Source: CAZVFX01 sp964626565
GTDB taxonomy: Bacteria; Myxococcota_A; UBA9042; CAIXZC01
Assembly (NCBI GenBank): GCA_964626565.1
Contig: CAZVFX010000108.1
Span: 1-24,111, forward strand
Direction: 5' to 3'
Length of the DNA: 24,111 bases
Shown: positions 14,379-21,739 of the stretch, one piece after another
Layout: the number at the start of each line of letters is the position of its first letter
Position numbering within the stretch: the stretch's first letter is position 1
The notes under the pieces: generated by a model
Seen by the model: the letters and a program-made list of their open reading frames with translations, nothing else
What the model was told of the DNA's origin: nothing
Databases searched by the model: none
Translations under genes and position numbers: made by a program

Positions 14379-17300
14379 TCAGGGTACCGCCGGTTTTTCG
14401 GGTTCGGCGTACTTGATGATGTTGAACTCGACGCGGCGGTTGTTGAAGTTGGCTTCCGGTCCCGAGCGATAGTCAATGCGGCGGGAATGGCCGTAGCCCA
14501 CAGCTTTGAGCCGCTTCTTTGCGATCCCTTCCTTGATCAGGTAATCAACCACAGCTTTCGCCCGCGAACGGGACAACCCCATGTTGAAGGCAGCGCTTCC
14601 GGTCTTGTCCGTGTGCCCTTCCACCTGGATCTTCAACACATGCGGATTGTCTTTCAGAATCTTCACTATCTGGTTGAGAAGCGGGTATGAATCGGCCTTG
14701 ATCTTCGAACTCATGAAGCTGAAGTGAATCTTCTCCATGATCTCGATCTTCTTCGATTCAGGCTTAAACTCGGCCAGCTTCTTGTCCGGGCAGCCGTCTT
14801 CATCTTCGAAGTCGTTGAACGTCTCCCTTTCGTTAGGGCATTTGTCGTCGACGTCGGGGATTCCATCCTTGTCGTTGTCCGGGTCGGGGCAGCCGTCGGC
14901 ATCCTCGAATTCGTCAATATCTTCCGGCACGTCGGGGCACTTGTCCCGCTCATCCGGGATCCCATCCTTGTCGTTGTCGAGGTCGGGGCAACCGTCCTCA
15001 TCTTCGAACTTGTCGAAATCCTCCGGATCGTCCGGGCACTTGTCCCGTTTGTCCGGGATTTTATCTTTGTCGTTGTCCGGGTCGGGGCAGCCGTCCTCAT
15101 CCTTGTAGCCGTCCTTGTCCTCAGCCCGGTCGGGGCACTTGTCAACTTCATTGAGAATGCCGTCGCCGTCCCGGTCGGGATTGGGCCTGGCCGCGTACTC
15201 CACCTTGGTGAACAGCCGGTAGTCCGGCGTCATGAACCCCGGCGCCAGGCCGGTGCCGCCGCCCACGGTGAAGACCAGGTCGCCTATGTGCACCTTGACA
15301 CCGGTATCCGCTTCGGCCTGCAGTTCGGAGGAATCGGCGAAAGCGTCGGCCGCTGGAGTAAACGCCAGGACCTCCAATCCCACCTCGATGAGCGCGTCTT
15401 TGGGCGAGTATCCCAGGCCCATTCCGCCAAAGTATTTGTCGTCGTCGGTGATGTTGAATATGGCGGTCTCAGGTTGCAGCAGGTACCCGGCGTTCAGATT
15501 GTAAACGACGGACCCGGTGCGCTTGGTGAAGACAAGGGTCGGGCTGGTCCCAAACCCGTCGAAGCCCATGTAGGCCTTGGAATTGCCCGTCGGCAAATAT
15601 GCGGGCAGATAGAAGGCGAGACCGGCGCCCCCGGGCTTGCTGGACGAAAGGATCTGGACCTTTGCAAAGGCCATGACATTGCCCAAGCCGAACGCGTCCA
15701 CGCTTCCCAGCTTGAGCCCCGGGTATTCGGCGCTCTGGTAAAGCACCAACGGAGCGTGGAGTCCCACCTCCAGAAACCCCCACAAACCCAGCACCGCAGC
15801 GGCCTGAGCCTCCCATCGCGACGCAATGAGTTCTCGCAGCACCTTCCCGGATTTGACGACGGTAAGGGGGGAATCCACGTAGTGGAACGACAGGCTGGCC
15901 CGATACTCCATGTGAGCCGGGACCTGGTCGGACAGCAGGTAGAAGAATGCGCTGCCGTCAGGGTCGAGACGGAAGTAGTTACCGTCTATGGATGTGTTCC
16001 GCGCGGTAGGGTCCTCGGCAGCCGCGGCGGGTTTGACCGTCGCCGCGGCGACAACGAAAAAAAGTAGAGCCACCAGGTTGGCTGATCGACGCCGAGCCAA
16101 CACTCCAAGGGTCAAAATCAGCAGGCCCAGCAGGGCGAGGCCCGGCCACAAACCGCCGGCATTCCCTGCGGTTCCGCACGTGGGGCCACCCTGTATGTGC
16201 GCCCCCGGCTCAAGCCAGCCGCGGAAATCGTCGGCCGGATCCAGCGGGTCGGTTTCGTGAACCATCACCTCCAGGTGGTCGTCAGCCCCGCCACCATCGG
16301 TATCGGCCAGGGTGGGGTCAGTCTGGTATTTCTGGGCCTCATCCTGGTCATCCAACCCTTCATCGTCGGAATCGAGGTCCAGGTAGTCGGGGGTGCCGTC
16401 CTCGTCACTGTCCACCGGCGGGGTGGCGGGATCAACGTCTCCCGCTTCATCCGCGTCCAAGATGGTATCGTCGTCCGAATCGGGATCGACGTAGTCGGCC
16501 AAGCCGTCTTCGTCGCTGTCTATCGGAATGGTCAGCAGGTCTTCATCCCCCGCCTCATCTGCATCGGGAATGGTGTCATCGTCCGCGTCGAGGTCAACAA
16601 AGTCGGGATCTCCGTCTTCATCGGTATCCACCGGCGCACTGTCTACGGAGTCGTCACCTGCTTCGTCGAGGTCGAGAATCGAGTCGCCATCGGAGTCGTC
16701 GTCCCGGTAGTCAGGGAGTTGATCGCCATCGGTGTCCACCGGCGGGGTGGCGAGGTCGTCGTCCCCCGCCTCGTCCTCGTCCGCGATGGTATCGTCGTCG
16801 GAGTCGAGGTCCAAGGCATCAATTTCGCCATCGCCATCAGTATCGAGAGGATTCTGGTGGTCGTCTCCCACCTCAACGTTGTCGGGTATGTAGTCCCCGT
16901 CGCTATCCTTGTTATACGGGTCGGTGCCGATCTCCAGTTCAAGCTCGGTAGGGAGAGTGTCCCCGTCAGGATCGTCGTCGGTCTCGCCACCGTCATCGGC
17001 GGGGTCGTTGGGGTCGGTTTCACCCGCGTCCACCATGCCGTCGTGGTTGATATCTTCGGTGCCGTCCGCAATGCCGCCATGGTCGCTGTCCGGGACCACC
17101 ATGAAGGTGCAGGTTTCAGGGTCTGCGTCCAAGACGAAATGGCCTGCTTCCTCGTCGGTGTCGGACCACGGGTCAGCCACGCACAACTCAAGACCGTCGA
17201 CGAGAAGATCCGAATCAGAGTCGTAATCCAAGACGTTCAGAACGCCATCGCCGTCGCTGTCGAAAGCCCAGTTGTGCTCGTCGCCGTCCAACACGCCGTC

Positions 17301-20300
17301 GTCGTCGCTGTCTGCATCATCGGTGGTAGTGCCGAACAGAATCTCCTCGGCATTGCACAGGCCGTCGTCATCTGTGTCGACACACACGGTGTAGTCATCG
17401 GCGGGAGACAGAGGATCCGATTCGTCCACATCCACCGCACCGTTTTTGTTGGCATCCTCACTGCCGTCTTTCACCCCGCCCCGATCCGCATCATCCACCA
17501 GCACCGGCGTGGTAGACGACGGATCTGCGTCGGCCACAAAGTTGCCCGCGTCCGCGTCGGTTCCGCCCGGTCCCTGCACCATCGGCTCTGCGACGCCCGC
17601 CTCAGTGCCGTCGGCCAGGCCGTCGTTATCGGAGTCGGGGTCGTTGGCAGAGTTCAAGCCGTCAAGATCCGTGTCATAGGCAAACGTCGGTTCATCGCCG
17701 TCGGCGAGGCCGTCGTCATCACTGTCGTAATCCGCCGGGTCGGTGAAAACCGCCGGCTCTTCTACGTCGGGGAGGCCGTCGCCGTCGGTGTCGTCGAGTT
17801 CCGGGGCGATGTTGTCCATAGCGTCGTTGGGATCGGACTCGCCTTCATCGAGGCCGCCGTCGTGGTCCCAGTCCTCCACCCCGTCCCGGGCCAAGTCGCC
17901 GTCGGAGTCCCACAACAGACTCGCAGTGGTCGTCTCCGGGTCGCTGTCGGCAATGAAATTGCGATATCGGATGTCGGTCCAGGTCGAGTCGGAAGGTGCC
18001 GCCAGGCCCTCTTCGGTGCCGTCGGCAAGGCCGTCGTCGTCGCTGTCCGGATCCAGGAAATTGGGCAGGCCGTCCCGGTCGGTGTCGCACCGCCAGTTGT
18101 GCTCGACGCCGTCGGCAATTCCGTCATCGTCGAGGTCCCCGTCCGCCTGGATAATGCCCAGCAGATACTCTTCCTGGTTGGTGAGGCCGTCGCCATCATC
18201 GTCCACGATGTCGGGTACATCTTCCGGGTCGGAAGGGTCGGACTCAGCGACATCCAACTTGCCGTTGTGGTTGGGGTCTTCGGCCCCGTCGTCCGCACCG
18301 TCACCATCGGTATCGGCCAGAGTGTGGTCAGTGAGAGTCGAGGGATCCTGGTCGGGCTCGAAGTTGCCGGCCGCAAGGTCGGTGCCCTTGATTTCGTAGG
18401 TCGTCCCCGCGGTGGATTTGTAGCTGAAGTCCTCCAGCGGTTGACCCACTCCTCGCTCGGCTCCATCAAATATGCCGTCATCATCAGAGTCCGGGTCAAG
18501 GGCATGAACAAGCCAGTCCCCATCGCCATCCTCGAGGCCGTCGAGGCCGTCGGCTAGACCGTCATCATCGGTATCCGCATCCAGAGGCAGCGTCGGCCCT
18601 TCCACCTCCACCTTGTCGTTAAGTTCGTCCCCATCTGTGTCGGGGTTGTTGGGGTCGGTGCCCAACTGCTCCTCTTCGTGATTCTTCAGCCCATCGCCGT
18701 CGGAATCCAGATTCTCCGGCTCATCGTCAACGGGGTCAACAAAGTTGGCATAACCGTCGCCATCATCGTCCCCTACCCCTTCCTGCTCATCGGGGCCCTG
18801 GGCATCATCAGAGTCCAGGTCCAGATAGTTGGGAGTACCGTCGCCGTCGGCATCGGTATCAGGGACGCCGTCGGCATCAGCGTGCGCGGAATGCTCCACC
18901 GCATCGGGGATGGTGTCGTTGTCTGAATCCGGATCACGATAGTCGGGCAACTCGTCGTCGTCAGAGTTCACAGGTGCGGTTTCAAGATCGGCGTCGCCGG
19001 CCTCGATGCTATCGAGAATGCCATCGTTATCCGAGTCGGTATCCATGGCGTCAATAACGCCATCGTCGTCGGTGTCGATTGGATTCAGGTGATTTTCACC
19101 CACCTCCACGTTGTCCGGAATAGTGTCCCCGTCACTGTCCGCGTTGTAGGGGTCGGTGCCGATCTCCTTTTCTTCCGCGTTGGTGATGGTATCGCCGTCG
19201 GGGTCTGCGGTGTTGTCATCCAACGGGTCCAGTGGGTCGGTGCCGTCCACCAGCACCTCGGTGCCGTCGGCGACCCCGCCGTCGTCGGTGTCTTTGTCGT
19301 TAGGATCGGTTTCCTGGCCATCCTGAGCGCCGTTCTTGTTCTTGTCCTCATGGCTATCCCACAGCCCGTCGTCGTCGGAGTCCTTGGCCAGGGGGTCGGT
19401 AGTGGACTCGGGATCGGTGTCTCCGGCAACACCGGACTCAAGGCCGTCCCCCAGTTTGTCTCCGTCGGTGTCCGGGTCCAGGGGATTGGTTTCTCCTTCG
19501 TTTTTGTTCCAACAGCCGTCGAGGCTTGCGTCCTCTTCGCCGTCCATGAGGCCGTCGCCGTCGGTGTCAGCCTTGTGGGGGTTGGTTTTGGAGCCGGGAC
19601 AGAGGTCTTCTCCCAGGCCGACTTCCAGGCCATCCCACAGCCCGTCGTCATCGGTATCCGGATCCAGCGGGTCGGTGCCCAGGAGATTGTGCTCCATGCC
19701 GTCGTTGAGGCCATCACCATCGGTATCAGGAATGGTGGGATCGGTGCCCACGGAACCTTCGTGCCCGTCGCCCAGATTATCGCCGTCGGTGTCGTACTGG
19801 AGAGGGTTGGTTTCCTGGAGGGGAGACCAGGCGCCGTCCTGGTTGGCATCTTCCTCGCCATCTTCGAGGCCGTCACCATCCGTATCTTCATCGTTGGGAT
19901 CGCTGCCCTTGCCAAAGGGACCGCCGGCCCCGTAACTGGCATAGTGCTCCTGCCCGTCCAGCAAGCCGTCGTCGTCGCTGTCTTCATCGCAAGGGTTGGT
20001 GTCATTCTTCACCACTCCCGAAGGCCCCCACTTCTCCAGCTTGTATTCCTTGAAGTTGGACAGGCCGTCCCCATCGTTGTCCAGCAATTTGTCCGCGGGG
20101 TCGAGTGGGTCGAGAGGGCCCTGGGCAGCAGAATCGCAAAGGTCACCGGACGAGTATTTGGTTTCCCAGCCATCGTCGATATCATCGCCGTCGGTGTCGA
20201 ACAGATTGGGATCGGTTTCATCCGCGTCCTTGAAACCGTTCTGGTTGGCGTCCTCTTCCCCGTCTTTCAAGCCGTCGTCGTCGCTGTCGTGGTCGAGAGG

Positions 20301-21665
20301 CCCGGTTTTGGTAGAAGGGTCGGTGTCCGCGGCGAAAACCGCAAGATCGGTGTCGTCCCCTTCCGGGTCTTTATCGGAAAGTTCAGGCTCGGCGAGACCC
20401 TTCTCCATGCCGTCGGACAGACCGTCTTCCTCAGTGTCCCACTTGAGGGGATGAGTGCCGAGTTTCAGCTTCCCTTCCACCATCTGGCCGCCCTCATTGC
20501 CGTCCAGAATACCGTCGTCATCGCTGTCCGCATCCAGCGCATCGGTGATGAACGCATCCTGGAGCGGAATCGACTCTTCAGCATCGTCCAGGCCGTCGCC
20601 GTCGGTATCGGGATCGGAGGGGTCGGTGCCGGTGACGTTGTTCTCGAAATTGTCGGAAAGCCCGTCGTCGTCTTCGTCATCCAGGGCATCTGCCGGATCC
20701 GACGGATCGGTGCCGTCGAAATCCTCGGAGACGTCGTATACTCCGTCCCCGTCCGAATCGGGCACGCACGGGTCGGACAGGCTATCCCCTCCCACCTCCG
20801 AGGCATCGTCGAGTCCATCCATGTCCGAATCAACTTCAGCGGGGCTCAAGCACTCGTACTGCCCCATTTTCAGGGCGTGCTCGTCGCCGTCGGTGAGGCC
20901 GTCACCGTCCGAATCCTCGGCAAAAGGATCGGTGTCGTAGACCATCAACTCCCAGCCGTCATGGAGGCCGTCGCCATCGGTGTCGCTGCCGATGGGGTCG
21001 GTTTCGCCCCCGCCCTCATCCCAGACGCAATCGCCATTGGCATCTTCCAGGCCGTCGGCTATCCAGTCCCCGTCGGTATCCGCGGCAAAAGGATTGGTGC
21101 CCAACTGGTTCTCGCACCAGTTGGTGAGCCCGTCGTTATCCGAATCCATGAGATCGTCGGCTTCATCAAGAGGGTTGGTCTTATCCACCAGCACCTCTTC
21201 CCCATCCCAGACTCCCCCGCCATCGCTGTCCCCGATGGTTGGGGAAAAGCCTTTGACGATTTCGATGTAGTCCGACAGGCCGTCCGCGTCGCTGTCGTGG
21301 TTGGTCGGGTCGGTGCCGTGGACGTTTACCTCTTCTCCGTCACCCAGGAAATCTCCATCCGTATCCATGAGGGTGGGGTCCAGTTCGTAGGCACTGTCCA
21401 CCTCGGCCTTGTCCTCAAGCCCGTCGCCGTCGGTATCTTCCTTGGTGGGATCGGTTTCGAGATCCTGCTCTTCCAGGTTGGTCAGGCCGTCGCCGTCGGG
21501 ATCGCCGCTGCCATCCTCCTCGGCCAGCGAGAAGAAGTACGAGAGCTCCCAGTTGTCGTCCAGACTGTCGCCGTCGGTGTCGACGAAGTCTTCGGGCGCC
21601 GCCAGGGCTGGGGAGAGGGCGAGAAGCACCCCAAAAAAAGAAACAAACAGGCTTAACCTGATCAT
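14379..21665 (-). CDS. Giant TSP3-repeat surface protein fused in frame to an OmpA-family outer-membrane protein
   Basis: 2428 residues from the ATG at 21665, preceded by AAGGTG six bases upstream; an ATG at 21680 is the main alternative. A signal peptide (1-22, cut after ALAA) is followed by ~1800 residues of thrombospondin type 3-like, calcium-binding Asp-rich repeats (DTDGDGLxDxxE). Next comes a MYXO-CTERM-like end: Cys1830, a hydrophobic helix (1839-1857) and Arg-Arg-Arg (1858-1860). Immediately after, residues 1862-1883 form a second hydrophobic segment ending AAAA before EDPTARN, a textbook signal peptidase I site. The remaining ~545 residues are a normal OmpA-type protein: a barrel-like region (~1884-2160), Cys-containing TSP3 repeats (~2163-2308) and a C-terminal OmpA domain with VEGHTDKTGS and NNRRVEF, which binds peptidoglycan in this family. 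No stop and no good internal start separates the halves. Confidence 0.9.
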   Translation of the reverse strand: MIRLSLFVSFFGVLLALSPALAAPEDFVDTDGDSLDDNWELSYFFSLAEEDGSGDPDGDGLTNLEEQDLETDPTKEDTDGDGLEDKAEVDSAYELDPTLMDTDGDFLGDGEEVNVHGTDPTNHDSDADGLSDYIEIVKGFSPTIGDSDGGGVWDGEEVLVDKTNPLDEADDLMDSDNDGLTNWCENQLGTNPFAADTDGDWIADGLEDANGDCVWDEGGGETDPIGSDTDGDGLHDGWELMVYDTDPFAEDSDGDGLTDGDEHALKMGQYECLSPAEVDSDMDGLDDASEVGGDSLSDPCVPDSDGDGVYDVSEDFDGTDPSDPADALDDEDDDGLSDNFENNVTGTDPSDPDTDGDGLDDAEESIPLQDAFITDALDADSDDDGILDGNEGGQMVEGKLKLGTHPLKWDTEEDGLSDGMEKGLAEPELSDKDPEGDDTDLAVFAADTDPSTKTGPLDHDSDDDGLKDGEEDANQNGFKDADETDPNLFDTDGDDIDDGWETKYSSGDLCDSAAQGPLDPLDPADKLLDNDGDGLSNFKEYKLEKWGPSGVVKNDTNPCDEDSDDDGLLDGQEHYASYGAGGPFGKGSDPNDEDTDGDGLEDGEEDANQDGAWSPLQETNPLQYDTDGDNLGDGHEGSVGTDPTIPDTDGDGLNDGMEHNLLGTDPLDPDTDDDGLWDGLEVGLGEDLCPGSKTNPHKADTDGDGLMDGEEDASLDGCWNKNEGETNPLDPDTDGDKLGDGLESGVAGDTDPESTTDPLAKDSDDDGLWDSHEDKNKNGAQDGQETDPNDKDTDDGGVADGTEVLVDGTDPLDPLDDNTADPDGDTITNAEEKEIGTDPYNADSDGDTIPDNVEVGENHLNPIDTDDDGVIDAMDTDSDNDGILDSIEAGDADLETAPVNSDDDELPDYRDPDSDNDTIPDAVEHSAHADADGVPDTDADGDGTPNYLDLDSDDAQGPDEQEGVGDDDGDGYANFVDPVDDEPENLDSDGDGLKNHEEEQLGTDPNNPDTDGDELNDKVEVEGPTLPLDADTDDDGLADGLDGLEDGDGDWLVHALDPDSDDDGIFDGAERGVGQPLEDFSYKSTAGTTYEIKGTDLAAGNFEPDQDPSTLTDHTLADTDGDGADDGAEDPNHNGKLDVAESDPSDPEDVPDIVDDDGDGLTNQEEYLLGIIQADGDLDDDGIADGVEHNWRCDTDRDGLPNFLDPDSDDDGLADGTEEGLAAPSDSTWTDIRYRNFIADSDPETTTASLLWDSDGDLARDGVEDWDHDGGLDEGESDPNDAMDNIAPELDDTDGDGLPDVEEPAVFTDPADYDSDDDGLADGDEPTFAYDTDLDGLNSANDPDSDNDGLADGTEAGVAEPMVQGPGGTDADAGNFVADADPSSTTPVLVDDADRGGVKDGSEDANKNGAVDVDESDPLSPADDYTVCVDTDDDGLCNAEEILFGTTTDDADSDDDGVLDGDEHNWAFDSDGDGVLNVLDYDSDSDLLVDGLELCVADPWSDTDEEAGHFVLDADPETCTFMVVPDSDHGGIADGTEDINHDGMVDAGETDPNDPADDGGETDDDPDGDTLPTELELEIGTDPYNKDSDGDYIPDNVEVGDDHQNPLDTDGDGEIDALDLDSDDDTIADEDEAGDDDLATPPVDTDGDQLPDYRDDDSDGDSILDLDEAGDDSVDSAPVDTDEDGDPDFVDLDADDDTIPDADEAGDEDLLTIPIDSDEDGLADYVDPDSDDDTILDADEAGDVDPATPPVDSDEDGTPDYLDLDSDDEGLDDQDEAQKYQTDPTLADTDGGGADDHLEVMVHETDPLDPADDFRGWLEPGAHIQGGPTCGTAGNAGGLWPGLALLGLLILTLGVLARRRSANLVALLFFVVAAATVKPAAAAEDPTARNTSIDGNYFRLDPDGSAFFYLLSDQVPAHMEYRASLSFHYVDSPLTVVKSGKVLRELIASRWEAQAAAVLGLWGFLEVGLHAPLVLYQSAEYPGLKLGSVDAFGLGNVMAFAKVQILSSSKPGGAGLAFYLPAYLPTGNSKAYMGFDGFGTSPTLVFTKRTGSVVYNLNAGYLLQPETAIFNITDDDKYFGGMGLGYSPKDALIEVGLEVLAFTPAADAFADSSELQAEADTGVKVHIGDLVFTVGGGTGLAPGFMTPDYRLFTKVEYAARPNPDRDGDGILNEVDKCPDRAEDKDGYKDEDGCPDPDNDKDKIPDKRDKCPDDPEDFDKFEDEDGCPDLDNDKDGIPDERDKCPDVPEDIDEFEDADGCPDPDNDKDGIPDVDDKCPNERETFNDFEDEDGCPDKKLAEFKPESKKIEIMEKIHFSFMSSKIKADSYPLLNQIVKILKDNPHVLKIQVEGHTDKTGSAAFNMGLSRSRAKAVVDYLIKEGIAKKRLKAVGYGHSRRIDYRSGPEANFNNRRVEFNIIKYAEPEKPAVP
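16016..16178 (-). other. Fusion junction: MYXO-CTERM-like tail followed by a signal-peptide-like segment
   Basis: Within the giant frame this stretch encodes, in order: Cys, a Gly-rich spacer, a hydrophobic helix (LALLGLLILTLGVLA), RRR, a second hydrophobic segment (LVALLFFVVAAATV) and KPAAAA before an acidic residue. The only possible internal starts are a GTG at 16103 and a TTG at 16100, with GGAG (16107-16104) touching or two bases before them, and a GTG at 16073 with none. None has normal SD spacing. The first ATG downstream lies inside the mature OmpA part. Confidence 0.8.
16314..16847 (-). repeat. Tandem 108-bp coding repeat, five units
   Basis: Five consecutive 36-residue units (the last degenerate) with the consensus [VLI]D[TS]DxDxxPDYxDxDSD, then DDTIxDxDEAGDxDxxTxP, just before the MYXO-CTERM-like segment. 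They are more alike than the other TSP3 repeats of this protein, suggesting recent duplication. A further diverged copy lies near 18880-19050. Confidence 0.75.
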
Positions 21666-21739
21666 GTTAATCACCTTCATGGTCCTATACATACGGTAAT
21701 ACTCATGGGGAGAAAAGCAAAAAGTCGGTACCCCAACCG
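21666..21739 (-). other. Short spacer between two minus-strand surface-protein genes
   Basis: 74 bp with no hairpin terminator and no well-spaced sigma-70 or sigma-54 promoter that I can find. It carries T-rich (minus strand) TTTTTGCTTTTC and the alternative starts at 21680 and 21692. Co-transcription of the flanking genes is the simplest reading. Confidence 0.4.

Noticed and set aside
16197..18557. 786-codon plus-strand open frame opposite the TSP3 region
   Set aside because: It is the mirror of GAC/GGC/GAT-rich repeat codons, which lack stops on the other strand. Its translation is monotonous Val/Ile/Gly with no known domain and no SD.
19089..21656. 855-codon plus-strand open frame opposite the TSP3 region
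   Set aside because: Same cause as above: low-complexity Val/Ile/Gly translation produced by the Asp-rich repeats on the minus strand.
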